Shown in pieces: positions 19,589 through 30,877 of a stretch of DNA of 64,000 nucleotides. The translations under genes and the position numbers were made by a program. Below the pieces are notes generated by a model. It did no database searches. It was given only the letters and a program-made list of their open reading frames with translations, and was not told where the DNA came from. Source of the stretch: Cranoglanis bouderius (Eukaryota > Chordata > Actinopteri > Siluriformes > Cranoglanididae); the NCBI GenBank assembly GCA_023630585.1, contig CM042559.1, positions 102,001-166,000 of the forward strand, written 5' to 3'. Every line of letters starts with the position of its first letter. The stretch's first letter is position 1.

Positions 19589-20410
19589 ATGGCCGTCTAT
19601 CTTAACAGTAAGTGTGTTTTATCATGTTTTTATTATTGTTGTTGTTAAGAATTATGAGACGTTGTTCTGATGTAAAAATGCTTAAACAGCTTCTCTAACG
19701 ATCCAGGTGATGTGAACGAAATTGAAGCTGTTGTTGATGAGATTTGTTACCTGAACCAAGCGAGCGGTGCGTATAAATGTTGTACACATATCCACAGGGT
19801 AGTTATAATGTATGATGTTATGTATAGTGTTAATGTGTCTGTTATTTGGCTGACCGCAGGATCGAAGCCGTATGATAGACCGGTCTCAGAGCGCGTGACA
19901 CAGCGAGAGAGTGTGAATATCCCCCCACTCTGTATGTGTATTGTAATGTTTACATGGTTGTTGAAAAATGTTTACGTGATTGTTGAAAAATGTTAAAAAT
20001 GTACTTATGTCAAAAGACTGTTTTCATCAGTAGGTTTATCAAGTCTTGTAAACAAGATTGGCGTATCTGGATGCGATAATCAGACACCACAGCCTATCAT
20101 CCGTAGCGTTTTTAAACCAGATAAGTGTGAAGAGGAAACGGGAAACGGAAAACGTTAATCAACGTTTAACGACACGATACGGATCTGTCTCAAGCCCATT
20201 GAGGATCGTTTGGATATTCTTGAAAAGAAGCAGGAATGTTATGCTCGGAATTTAGCCTCTACACAACAACAATACAGGATATATTTTAACCACATTTTAG
20301 CGAAACAGACATTGTACGGACGCCAAACCCGACGAATAGCAGAGGATCAAAAACTAACAACGGATTTGTTAAAAGAGATTGTACACTTGCTCAAAAACAA
20401 ACTCGGGTGA
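19589..20410 (+). pseudogene. Four-exon Polinton gene of unknown function with one in-frame stop
   Basis: Exons 19589-19607, 19707-19766, 19860-19931 and 20031-20410 join in frame using GT..AG introns: GTAAGT after 19607, CAG before 19707, GTGCGT after 19766, CAG before 19860, GTATGT after 19931 and CAG before 20031. The joined frame has 175 sense or broken codons before TGA at 20408. A single TAA at 20156-20158 interrupts it after 92 residues, and the same phase stays open for another 83 codons. The downstream half is helical and charged (IEDRLDILEKKQ, LKEIVHLLKNK). A polyA signal AATAAA sits at 20420. I recognise no domain. It holds the leftmost, early-gene position. Confidence 0.6.
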
Positions 20411-20419
20411 GTTGGGAAA

Positions 20420-20425
20420 AATAAA
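20420..20425 (+). promoter_or_regulatory. Polyadenylation signal of the spliced gene
   Basis: AATAAA begins ten bases after the TGA at 20408-20410, supporting a real transcript end for the upstream spliced gene. The remaining ~170 bases to the PolB start are AT-rich leader with no other feature seen. Confidence 0.5.
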
Positions 20426-20598
20426 AAATCCTTATATACATATTTACCCCAATCATTATAAAACGTGTGATTAGTGTTAGTTGTTAGTGGTAGTGTGTTT
20501 GTGATAGTCGTTATTTGGTAGTGTTTTTGTTTACTGTTTACCGTTGTTTTATGTTTACAGTTATCATGGTTGTTGTTTAAATAAATTTCTTTTTTAAA

Positions 20599-23500
20599 AT
20601 GGCAAAACGTTGTCAGGATGAGGAATGTTGTGATCATGGACGAGCATCTAGATTTAGACAAGACGACATCGGCGACCAGAGAACCAACACCGAAACATTG
20701 TGTTATTTAATTCAGACACTAGAGGGTATGAATAGACCTATGTCTACAAACGACACGTTGGTGAATTTATTAAACATAGTGAGATCAATGTCTGTTGTCC
20801 GGACAGAACAACATCCAGATTCAGTATTAGACTCATTTGACATTTTAAATTCACAACAGGGTGGGGTGTGTGTAGATGATCTATCGCATCATTCACACGA
20901 CACACCACAAAATATAGTGTTAACACGCCATGATATTGACAAACTTGTAGGAGAGGGTGGTGATATAGGGGGCTATACAGTTGTGGCGAGACCTAGATTC
21001 AATAGTGTGGAGATACATCGACGTATAAATCTAAGGGTGCTACCTGATGTAGACATGGCCACATACACTATATTTCTACAGGATATAATGGTGGAAATAG
21101 TATAATTTTCCAGACTGTTGCCTGGGGATGGTGGGTTGATTAACATAATGATGAGCTGTCCTAGTCTAAACTCTGATGTTAATGCAGTCTTGTCACCTAA
21201 CAACGACTACTGTGTGGACATGTTCATAAACCAGCTCGAGAAGATTATGCAGAGTAACACAGATGTGCAGGTTGACGATAGTTTAGATCTAAAAGTAGCT
21301 ATAGCACGGAGTAAACAAGGTGGTGGTTATCGAAAAGTGTGCGATCTAGCCCATAATGAGGTAATCAGTAGGAATAGGATGAATCTGTTCTGTCTCGTGA
21401 ACAAGTCTAACAATCTGTGTTTTGCAATCTGTCTGGCACATTTTCTAAACCCCCAAAAATCATTCACAGAACTGCAAACCATAGCTGTGTCGTTGCAGAA
21501 GTCTGTCGGGTATTCGGAACAGTATAAGATAGGGTTTAATGATATCACACGTTTTGAGCACATGTTAAACATAAAAATAGTGGTCTTACACAGATCGAGC
21601 ACAGGCATGCTGGAAAAGTTTATGACCAGTGATGCACGTCATCACAACACGGTGTTCTTGTACCTGCACGATGGGCACTATTTTATGATTAAGAAGCTGA
21701 ATGCGTTCATAGGTACTCCATATGTGTGCGACTACTGTTATCAAGGTTTTACTAGTCGTAGAGATCATTGTTGCAAATATGTATGTGATGTCTGCAATGA
21801 CCCTGATTGTTATAAGCAACCCGTCAAAACAAGATGATGTGTCGATTGTTCACGGTACTGCAAATCTGACTATTGTCAGGTCAACAACATGCGCAATGCG
21901 ATGTCACGAAATACTGTCAAAAATGTAATAGGCGTTACCATGTCAGTGCCACAAACTCAAAAAAACATATATGTGTTGGTGCTGTGTGTGTACATTGCCG
22001 TGCTGAAACAGTTAATGGCGGTGTGCATCAGTGTTTTATACAACCCACAAAGATCGACCCACCTAGTGACGAGTACATATTCTATGATTTTGAAACACAG
22101 TGTGTGAATGGTAAACACAAAGCTAATTTTGTATGCGCAATAACGTTTAAAGGAGAAGAGTTCACAGCCGCTGGTCCAGATTGCGTAGAAAGACTCGTTA
22201 AAAAGTTTAGATGACCACGTTATCAGAATTTCACATGGATAGCCCACAATGCTTCTGGTTTTGATAACTTTATACTTTTGGAATATTTCACAAACGCGGG
22301 ACACATGCTTAAAATCACAATGCAAGGCTGTAGGCTGTGACGACACATTCAAGCAACGCTTTATCGACAGTTATTCATTCATCCCCATGCATCTGGCAAT
22401 GACACCTGTTGCGTTAAATCTAAACTGTGCAGAGAAAGGTTATTTTCCACACATTTTCAACAGAAAAGAAAATGAGGATTACATAGGACTATACCCAGAC
22501 AAACACTTCTACGGCTATGAGACAATGTCTGACAAAGAGAGGGTGCTGTTTGAAGAGTGGTACGCAACAGTATCAGGCAAGGTGTTTGATTTTAAAGAAG
22601 AACTTAGTATGTATGGTAGGAATGACGTCATATTCTTGCGTGAGGCTTGTATGAAATATCGTTATGAGTTCATTCAATGCACCAACCTCGATCCGTTTAG
22701 ACTACCTTGGCGGCCTGCTGTATGGCCGTGTATAAAACACACTTTCTGCCAAAAGACACATTAGCCCTAACACATAACAATGCTTACACACACCAGAACA
22801 AGACATAGTCAAACATATCCATTGAATGGCTTGAGTATGTTAAAACATCACGCGGTCTAGATATTCAACACGCATTAAACCAAGGTGAGATGGTGTTTGG
22901 TAAATATCATCTCGATGGTTATTATGAAAAAGACAGTGTAAAAAAAGCATTTGAATTCAACCGTTGTATGTTTCATGGGCATGAATGTCTTTATAACCCC
23001 AATCACACACATCCCTTATCAAAAGTGTCTTACGGTACACTCAGAAGACAGTTTGATGATAAGGTGGAAATTTTAACACATACTTATGGGTTGGATGTGG
23101 AGGTGATGTGGGAGTGTGATTGGAACATCGCTAAACAGACTGATGTTGATGTAATGGCATTTATGGCCACATATACGCATCCTGAGAGATTGAAACCATG
23201 CGAAACATTATTTGGTGGGCGTACTAATGCGTACAAATTATATCATAAAGTTGACATCGGTGAGAAAGTACGCTATGTCGACTTTACAAGTCTGTATCCA
23301 TATTGTCAGGCCAAGAAATGTTATCCCATAGGTCACCCCCAAATAATTTTTAAGGATTTTGAACCTCTTGAAAATTATTATGGATTTGTCAAAGCCACGG
23401 TGCTGCTTCACCCCGTCCTTCCTTATAGGACCGGTGGTAAGCTTATGTTTCCGCTCTGTCGTACCTGTGCCGACCAGCAGAATCAGACACCCCCATGTAG

Positions 23501-24518
23501 ACATGATGATGAGGAAAGGTCCATTTCAGGTTGTTGGGTCAGTATTGAGTTGTTAAAAGCTGTGGAGAAGGGGTATGTTGTTACAAAAGTGGATGAGGTG
23601 TGGCATTTTCCACAGCGTTCGGAAACCTTGTTTTGTGATTATGTTAAAACGTTTTTACAGTACAAACAAGAGGCCAGCGGCTTCCCCGTGAGTGTTGTGA
23701 CAGACGCAGACAAAGAGGCATACATAGCCGATTATTTTGAAAAAGAGGGTATTAAACTGAATCACGACAAGATAATCCTTAACCCCGCCCGTAGGGCTAT
23801 TAATAAACTTCTGTTGAACTCGCTTTGGGGTCGATTCTCTATGCGTGAAAATTTGCCGTGTACAGAATTGCTTTCAGATCCTGACCAGTTCACCCAACAC
23901 ATTTTTGGTGGTGGACATGACGTTAAACACTTCTCGTTCGTGTCAGACACTGTTGCTCTAATACAATGGTGTTACACTGATGGTAAATGTGGGCAGACCC
24001 GCGACATTAACATCTTCCTTGGTGCGTTTACAACAGCGCATACGCGTCTAGAACTGTATGATCTAATGGACAAGTTGGGTGATAGGTTGTTGTACAGTGA
24101 CACAGACAGTGTTATCTTTACATCTGGAGATGGTGACTGGGACCCTCCATTGGGGCCTTACCTCGGCAATCTAACTGACGAAATTGGGGATGGCGACCAT
24201 ATTGTAGAGTTTTGTTCAGGGGGTCCGAAAACATACGGCTACCGTACTGCTAAGGGGGATGTTTGTATGAAGGTCAAGGGTATCACGCTCAATGCTGTAA
24301 ACTCAAAAGCCATTAGGTTAGACACACTGATCGGACTTGTTGATAACTATGTCGTGGCGGGTGATAACGGTCATCATATACTGGCACACACCGATAGTAT
24401 AGCGAGAGATAAAAAACACTTCACACTTCACAATAGGACAGTCGTCAAAAAGTTTAAGGTAGTGTACAACAAACGTGTGCTCCTCCCTGATTTCACAACA
24501 ATTCCATATGGGTTCTGA
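20599..24518 (+). pseudogene. polB: Protein-primed DNA polymerase B (Polinton PolB), frameshifted
   Basis: The gene spans about 1,300 codons in five pieces (20599-21105, 21118-21837, 21873-22214, 22249-22764, 22890-24518). The first break is only an in-frame TAA; later ones are frameshifts. Exonuclease motifs are YDFET, AHNASGFDNF (with NxxGFD) and the YGRNDVIF region. Polymerase motifs are VDFTSLYP (A), KLLLNSLWG (B) and YSDTDSV (C). The long N-terminal extension has a Cys/His-rich zinc-like part (CDYCYQGF...CCKYVCDVC) and a possible OTU-like Cys/His pair (NNLCFAICLAHF, DGHYFMI). The enzyme would replicate the element from a terminal protein primer. The C-terminal palm piece is 542 codons long and intact. 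Confidence 0.93.
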
Positions 24519-25203
24519 CATGTTTTTTGAACACAGGGGTGTTCGAGACACTGGTGGTTTTGATTTCAGATTACAGCACCCATTTTCATGTGTGATAAGT
24601 GGACCTTCAAACTCAGGAAAGTCATATTTTGTAAAAATGTTGTTGCAAAATGCTGTACAGATGATTTCTAAAAAAATTTAAAACATTGTATATATTTATG
24701 ATTGTTGGCAGCCATTGTATGATGAATTATTGAAAATGTGCAAAATAAAATTTATTGAAGGGTTACCACAGACTCTAAACGATGATGAAATGTTCCCAAT
24801 CAACAAAACTAGTTTGTTTATAATGGATGATTTGATGAAAGAGGCCAACGGGAGCAACGAGGTGGACAAGGTGTTCACACAGTATGTTCACCATAGAAAT
24901 CTTAGTGCTATTTATATCATGCAGAATTTATTTTGTCAGGGTAAATCCAGCAGGACTATCAGCTTAAACACAAATTATCTGATGTTGTTTAAAAACCCTA
25001 GAGTCGTCAACCAAGTTAGTGTACTAGGAAGGCAAATGTACCCGGGTAACACAAAATTTTTTATGGAGTGTTATCAAGACGCCACCAACAAGCCTTTCGG
25101 CTACCTAATGATTGATTCTAAAACAAATACACCCGAACACTATCGGCTCAGAACAGATTTACTCTCAACGAATCCTGTTGTATGCATACAGAAAAGAAGA
25201 TAG
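24508..25203 (+). pseudogene. DNA-packaging ATPase (FtsK/HerA type), one in-frame stop
   Basis: The ATG at 24508 overlaps the PolB stop by 11 bases. Residues about 30-40 hold the Walker A loop GPSNSGKS, and Walker B is SLFIMDDL; a conserved NQVSVLGRQMYPG segment follows. The frame is open to TAG at 25203 except for one TAA at 24679-24681, so the product would be about 230 residues, normal for Polinton ATPases. It would drive genome packaging into the capsid. A polyA signal lies near 25233. Confidence 0.9.
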
Positions 25204-25323
25204 TTGGGGGAAAAAGTGTTGGATTGTAAAAAAATAAAAAAATTTCGGATAGACTTTGTAGAAACATACCTCTTTTAAAAATATTATTAAACGCTACACC
25301 CAAACAGAGGCGGGTTATTTTAG

Positions 25324-25569
25324 TCTGCAGCAGATGAACTCATTGCGACTTTGTGTGAAGTGGCTCTTAACGTTCTCCACGGGAATATTCCGCTCACGTT
25401 GCCACAATACCGCAAACTGAGAAGGAATAAAAGAGCTCTGAAGCTTGTGGCTGACAAGAAAATAGCTGTTAAGAGAAAAAGATGTCTGATAAATCAGCAG
25501 GGGGGTTTTCTACTACCGCTATTAAGTGTGGCAATACCGTTTATCAGCAATCTGGTCACATCTAGATAA
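25324..25569 (+). CDS. pX-like basic core protein with a C-terminal hydrophobic stretch
   Basis: The open frame begins right after TTTTAG at 25318-25323, which is either a stop or a splice acceptor; no ATG is in phase before the conserved part, so the first residues may come from an upstream exon or the start is lost. The 81-residue product has a leucine-rich start, a basic KRKR cluster, and then QQGGFLLPLLSVAIPFISNL, a Gly-then-hydrophobic tail seen in adenovirus pX/mu-like proteins of Polintons and adintoviruses. It would act in virion DNA condensation or membrane disruption. Identification is by pattern recall. Confidence 0.55.
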   Translation, partial: SAADELIATLCEVALNVLHGNIPLTLPQYRKLRRNKRALKLVADKKIAVKRKRCLINQQGGFLLPLLSVAIPFISNLVTSR

Positions 25570-25570
25570 T

Positions 25571-26352
25571 ATGGGGGGGTGGAGTATGCAGAGAAGCTGT
25601 TTTTAGTACCCCAGCATCAAATAAATAAACTAATGAGTGACCCCCCACGCGAGACTATTCAACGAGTTGTTGAGAACGATTTGGACGCGACCATAAGAAG
25701 TATTTTGCACAGATCTGATTTGGACGATTATGAAAAGGCTAAGCTGTATACAAATACATTACAACGTTTTTTAACAATCGCAAGACAGGGGGATCATGAT
25801 ACCAACACGTTAACATTAACACTCCCACAGTCTGATGGTATTGTAAAAGAAGACGTGTCCTCTGCGGTGGGTGTGGGAAATCACGATATTTCAGACGCTG
25901 TTGTGCTCGATGTTTTGAAGAACGTACCACAGAGGAGTGTAAAAAACGCTCGTTACATTTTAGATAAAATTTCTAAATCTAAAGACGTCGCATCTTGGGC
26001 TGAGTCGGGGGAGTTTGTGTTTAAAGGCCGAACAATCCACGGTTCGCACATGCTCGATTTAGTCAAAGGTGTCACTGCTCCACAAAAGGTTTCTGACGCG
26101 CTGAGACCTATTGGCTGTAACGAGTTTCTGCAGGCTTTTTCTATTTTAAATATACCATACTCGACGGTGCCGAATCGTCATGTCAGACAAGTTATTAACT
26201 CTTTCAAAAACAATACGACACCTATTATAACCAGCACATCTAAGAAGAGTAAAAAAGGACAGAAAGCGCCAGCATCACGCACAAATTTTTCAGACGAGCC
26301 TGCATTATTCAGCTCGCCGTCTCTGGACACGAGTCAATGGCTGAAATATTAA
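25571..26352 (+). pseudogene. Conserved Polinton virion-type protein, start codon out of frame
   Basis: From 25579 to 26352 one frame of about 257 codons is open. It has no membrane segments, is rich in charged helices, and ends in a basic SKKSKKGQK tail with Ser-rich end. The only nearby ATG (25571) is followed by a run of seven G and is out of phase with the body, so either a single-base change in the homopolymer or a sequencing error removed the start. Proteins of this kind recur between the core and protease genes of Polintons, but I do not know the function. Confidence 0.55.
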
Positions 26353-26423
26353 TCTCAGAGATTTTGTATGTTCTGTTTCCTATTTTTGGACTTGTTATTA
26401 TAGTGATTGTGTTGTATGTGTAA
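26337..26423 (+). CDS. 28-residue single-pass membrane peptide
   Basis: ATG at 26337 lies inside the end of the previous gene in another frame and runs 28 codons to TAA at 26421. After MAEILISE the rest is an almost unbroken hydrophobic stretch of about 20 residues (LYVLFPIFGLVIIVIVLYV), the length of one membrane span. Overlapping start and position at the end of the rightward gene cluster resemble tiny viral membrane proteins. Chance hydrophobic AT-rich frames exist, so confidence is moderate. Confidence 0.45.
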   Translation: MAEILISEILYVLFPIFGLVIIVIVLYV

Positions 26424-26484
26424 CATTAATAATGATGATAAAAAAGTCAACAACAAAAAAGGCGGTACTATTCTTTAGTTGTTG

Positions 26485-26490
26485 TTTATT
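26485..26490 (-). promoter_or_regulatory. Minus-strand polyadenylation signal
   Basis: TTTATT on the plus strand is AATAAA on the minus strand, nine bases past the protease stop. It marks the end of the leftward late-gene cluster in the convergent gap 26424-26498. Confidence 0.5.
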
Positions 26491-26498
26491 TGAGAATG

Positions 26499-27035
26499 TT
26501 AAGCATGATACATAAACACATCACACGTCTGAACACAGCGTATACAATTGAAAACATTTTCATTACAATGGTTGTGTTTTAGTTTTTTCACAAAAGCAGT
26601 TACCATTTTGTCATTTTTAATAAAATCATCGGTATACAGACTCATCACATAATCATAATTATATCCCTTTGACATATGGTAAAGAAAGAACACACAATGC
26701 TGCCCGCATGTATCTGATGAAAAATCTTGGACTTGCACTGATGAATATTGTACAACACTAGAATTGCGGTTTAGAAAGTTTTTAATAAGTGATGGAAAAC
26801 GTGGGTAATCTGGTTTATTACCAAAGCTGTCGAAAAAACAACCCACCCCATCTTCATTTATGTAGATGGCCAACCAGTGTTCACCTGGGAGTCCTGACGG
26901 ATGCGTGTTTATCACTACCATGACGGGTAATTTTTTTAATGGTTCTTTTGGAAGATAGTCACACGGGAGCACCCCGAGAAAATGTGTGTTGTATGAGATC
27001 TTGTCCATGACGGCCGTAAGTTCTAGTGTGTCCAT
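26499..27035 (-). CDS. Adenovirus-type cysteine protease (adenain-like)
   Basis: One intact 178-codon frame. The catalytic His is in GEHWLAIY (about residue 53), the acidic partner in FFDSFG (about 68) and the nucleophile Cys in DTCGQHCVFF (about 109-115), in adenain order. This family processes capsid and core proteins during virion maturation. It is last in the leftward cluster, 22 bases after the capsid gene, followed by a polyA signal. It is one of few Polinton genes here with no break. Confidence 0.9.
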   Translation of the reverse strand: MDTLELTAVMDKISYNTHFLGVLPCDYLPKEPLKKLPVMVVINTHPSGLPGEHWLAIYINEDGVGCFFDSFGNKPDYPRFPSLIKNFLNRNSSVVQYSSVQVQDFSSDTCGQHCVFFLYHMSKGYNYDYVMSLYTDDFIKNDKMVTAFVKKLKHNHCNENVFNCIRCVQTCDVFMYHA

Positions 27036-27057
27036 TTTTTTTTTTTAATTTTACATA

Positions 27058-28358
27058 TTAATAGTAGTCAACCAGTATCTGTCGACGATTTGACACTTCG
27101 ATTATGCTGTCGAATATGGCATAAACAATCAAATTAATCGTTCTGGGTAGCGGCTGTCTAAAACGGGCTTCTAGTCTGATGTTTCCAGACTTGATGAGTG
27201 AAATGTGTTGGCCACACTCCTGGTCTGGCGTGAGGTTGAATGCGTACAATGTGTACCCCTGTAGAAAATATTCTCTATCTATTGAAAGAGGTTGATTTTT
27301 AAGATGTTTTCCAGAAGCCAAGGCTAACTGATAAAATTCACGTACCGCAGAGCCGCTTTCATATTCTGGTTGTAGAGGCTTCGCGGGGTGTTGCTGGCCA
27401 TCCAGATAAATAGCCAAAAATTCTAGGTCATAGTTTTTAAAAGCAAATGGATTTTTATTATAAGCTCCTGTAAATGCATCATTATCGACCATCGCTAGAA
27501 CCACCGATTTTGGCATGGTTCCTAAGAATAAATTTTCTTGATTACAGACGCGAGATCCTGCAGGAATTGAAAATTTTTTCAGACACACGCGATCTTTAGG
27601 ATATTTAGCGGTTGTCATTAACAATGTCTTTGCATGTCCCAATCTTACAGCCGGTGATGCAGACACTTTTTTTTACAAATAGTGACGCTGATAGAATATT
27701 TAGTTTATATTGTGCAGCGTTGCTCCTCATCAAGCAGAATTCGTCTTTACCCCTTGTCATACGGATTTTAATGTCCACGCCATTAAGCATAAGTTTTTCT
27801 TGAAAGAAGATGTCGCTGTGAATAGGAGCTAGAAGTTCCACGACATTGCTCGCATTGGTAAAAGCAGCTCTTTTTGCGAGCCCGTGATTACCACCCGCGG
27901 GGTCTGATACATCCATATGCCCCGCCGTGTCTTTGTAAAACAATGCCGCTGAGAAAAGTGTTTCAAGTGCGTCTCTACCATAATTGGTAAGACACTCTAT
28001 TATAAGGGTATGTACTAGAACGCTGCGATATAAGACAGTCTCCTAACGACACATCCACTTGTGAAAATATAGTCGCGCCTGGATAATTAATAAGGCCCAC
28101 GGGTGCTCCATCCGCAATATCCGAGCCATCAGCGTTAGTGATTTTGAGACGCAAAAATACTAGTGTGTTGTTTAGATCTACATAATCCTCTCCAGTCCCC
28201 GCTATAAAAAATTCCAGCGGTGATGTGTCCGATATGGCTGATAACGGTGGTACTTCTATATAAGTGTTTTTTTCAATAGCTGTTTGAGTCATCGGCACTG
28301 TGAACAGATCCAGTTCGGTTTTTAAACACTCTTCTGACATGTTGTGTAGTAAGGCCAT
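27058..28358 (-). pseudogene. Major capsid protein (double jelly-roll type), two frameshifts
   Basis: Three minus-strand frames follow each other: 27975-28358 (N-terminal), 27605-27943 and 27058-27666. The N-terminal piece starts MALLHNMSEECLK and includes IPGT-like strand-rich sequence such as EFFIAGTGEDYVDLNNT, which I recognise from Polinton capsid proteins annotated as F54H12.2-like in animal genomes. Together about 430 codons, near the usual length. The protein would form the icosahedral shell. Frame changes lie near 27945-27985 and 27605-27666. Confidence 0.85.
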
Positions 28359-28361
28359 GAT

Positions 28362-28844
28362 CTAAAATATTGTTTTAACGCGGGTCTTTGGTCTTTTTTT
28401 TTTTTTTTTTGATGTAGCGCTTTTTGTTGTCACCACGCGTCTTCTCTTTACAACTGACGCATTCTTAACATTGTGTTTTGTTTTCTTTCGTACTTGACCA
28501 CTCCTCCGGATCCCTGGTGGTCTAGCTGATCTATTGTGAGCCATAGCCATCAACCTGGATCCGTCTTGTGTATCACTGTTATAAAAAGACCGTGATAACG
28601 TGTTGGTAACAACGTCGCTTAGTATGTTTTTTGCAGCTGATTTAAGATGCGGCTTGGCTATGCTAAATCCCCGTTTTAGCAACGGTATGGCCATTCTAAA
28701 GAGCCCCCTAAACATACCACCCAAACCGGCCCCATACATAACCCCCCCACCGGCATACCCCGGGAGTCCAATACCGGCTTGATTCTGGTAATAGGCTACA
28801 TAACGCATTGGGTCGATGTTGTTCATGTTATTGAGATACACCAT
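28362..28844 (-). CDS. Gly-rich then strongly basic virion-associated protein
   Basis: An intact 160-codon frame. Residues 25-50 are Gly-rich with a hydrophobic amphipathic look (GYAGGGVMYGAGLGGMFRG). The C-terminal third is very basic, with VKRRR and KKKKKRPK clusters that could bind DNA or act as nuclear signals. It lies 3 bases from the major capsid gene and 2 from the minor capsid gene, so it is in the same late block. The composition recalls adenovirus pVI/pVII-type proteins, but I cannot assign one. A poly-A coding run underlies the Lys stretch. Confidence 0.6.
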   Translation of the reverse strand: MVYLNNMNNIDPMRYVAYYQNQAGIGLPGYAGGGVMYGAGLGGMFRGLFRMAIPLLKRGFSIAKPHLKSAAKNILSDVVTNTLSRSFYNSDTQDGSRLMAMAHNRSARPPGIRRSGQVRKKTKHNVKNASVVKRRRVVTTKSATSKKKKKRPKTRVKTIF

Positions 28845-28846
28845 CT

Positions 28847-29694
28847 TTAAACAAACTGTTTCACAGGTCTAAAGTGTAGTTTGACACACACCTTCCCGTA
28901 ACTGAAAGGCACGTCTTGATTTTGATCGTCTTTCACCTGTATAGTTATTTCTGTGATGGACAATTTGTTAACTGACACGTAATGCGGTCTATCGTATCTA
29001 ACAGTAATATTCTTATTAACATTGCCGTCTATATGCACACACCATAGTAGAGGAACGTGGTGGTCGCCAACTGATTGATATTCTATAATATCTGTGTATA
29101 TATATATATATGTGTGTAGAACCCCCCGTTTATGTCCGCCTGATAGGGGGCATACGTCACAGACGTATACCCTACTATGTGTTTTTCATGATTTTGATTA
29201 CTATTTTCTATAGCAATACCTGGTTTTAAACCTAAAACATTAGCTAGTTTTCCATAAAATGTCAATGACGTCTTCGGAGGGGCTTTCAGAAACACTTTGT
29301 TTTTAATATGGTCATAACCGAGACTCGTCCCCGATGGTAGGTTTGCGTTGATCCCCCCGATCAAGAAAGGAATGTCCTCATAATAGCCCGCCTTTAACGT
29401 ATAAGGTATGTTTGACGTTTTCCGATTGCCGGTGATGAAAAGTTCTTTGGGGTCAACATGATTCTTGCTAACTGATGACTTTGTTTCATCATTGCTGAAA
29501 ATTAACGTAGCATCTGTCGCATTAAACGTGTACCACGACACGGGGTATTCAAATTCGATTAACCCCACTTGCCATTCTCCTTTTAAATTTATACCTTTCG
29601 CCAATCTGGTTGTGTAATTAGATATACGGTTTTCCGGATAAACAGATAATGATGCATTGCATGGCAACGTTACATAAAAACCACCCTCTGCCAT
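28847..29694 (-). pseudogene. Minor capsid (penton-type) protein, frameshift in an AT repeat
   Basis: Frame 29083-29694 starts MAEGGFYVTLPCNASLSVYP and has the strand-rich pattern of the Polinton minor capsid single jelly roll; the C-terminal part continues in another frame at 28847-29038. The break coincides with a (TA)n run at 29096-29110, so dinucleotide slippage is the likely cause. About 280 codons in total. It would occupy capsid vertices. The gene is adjacent to the integrase gene. Confidence 0.8.
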
Positions 29695-29740
29695 GGCTGT
29701 TTTTTACGAGTGTGGGTCGGACACATGTTGGACTTTATTT

Positions 29741-30798
29741 TTATGGTATCTGCACATCGACCAAGTCTTTCTGGTCGATCCACGACGCAAATTTTGCAGG
29801 CCATCGAACCAACTCCAATGTTTTCCGACCTTGTTTCTGTTTGTCTAAAATTTTTTCCACTTTAAACGCCTTGTTTTTGTTCACAATTACTTTTTGTAAT
29901 TCCTCCTCATAAAATACTCCATCGATGACATCACCATCATAATCACATAGTCTGTACACCGGAGGGTCTCGAGGCACACGTTCCGTTATGGTGAAAAATT
30001 CATGCGTATAGTTTTCCTCATACCCTTTTGTGAATACCCCTCTTGCTTTAGAAATTCTAACAACATCTCCAATTTTATATTTTAAAACGGGGTTGGCACA
30101 GCGAGCTCCGCTAGCACCATACAGATTATGAAACACCACAGTCTCGTTATCTCTGTTCACATCAACCGGTCTCATTTTAATGCTACGGTGAAAACTCACA
30201 TTGTACCCATCTGTGATATCTTGAAGTACATCTACGTAACGTTTGGAATTTGTTGCTGTTAAATATCTACCTTTTAAGGTTCTATTAAACCGCTCAATGA
30301 CACAGGCTTTTAATTCTGAGGCGGGTGCAAAATGTATGATATTGTACTTTTTTGTCATGCTTTGAAAAAGTCCTTTCCATTGTCTGTCTGTAATTGGCGT
30401 GGCACATGACCTTCCTTCAGTATAGATTCGAAAGCTTTAGTTACCTCGATTCCTGATTTATTTTATAATAAACGCGTCCATGCATAGTTACTAAACAGAT
30501 CTATACACGTCAACAGAAAACGTTTATTGTCATTTTCCGCAGCGTATGCAGACATGTCAACTAGATCGGCCTGGAACTGCATATCAATGCCATAGACAAA
30601 AACACGATTCCTTTTGAAATTCAAACGAGGATTTCTGTGTAGCGTGTACGCGTCCTCTCCGGCCAACCAGTCTGAAACCTGTTTATCGTTTAAGCGAATA
30701 CCCGTTTCCTTTAAAACACCATCTTTTAAACGTTTTTTACCTCCTAAAGACCCCGGATTAGAAGGGTCGTAATAATTTTTTTTCATTTCTTCGGTCAT
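29741..30798 (-). pseudogene. Retrovirus-type integrase of the Polinton, frameshifted
   Basis: Frames 30463-30798 and 29741-30358, with a broken middle at 30359-30465. The first Asp of the DDE triad is in QFQADLVDM, the second is in the intervening frame (TDNGKDFF, read on the minus strand near 30370-30400), and the Glu is in ACVIERFNR. A C-terminal chromodomain-like region with DYDGDVIDGVFYEEEL follows. It would insert element DNA into chromosomes. At least two frame changes inactivate this copy. Confidence 0.9.
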
Positions 30799-30877
30799 GT
30801 TGACGGTTCAGACTCCACAAAAGAATAACACGTGTTTTAATTGTTTGAGATTTTATTTTCGATGAAAGAAACCAACA

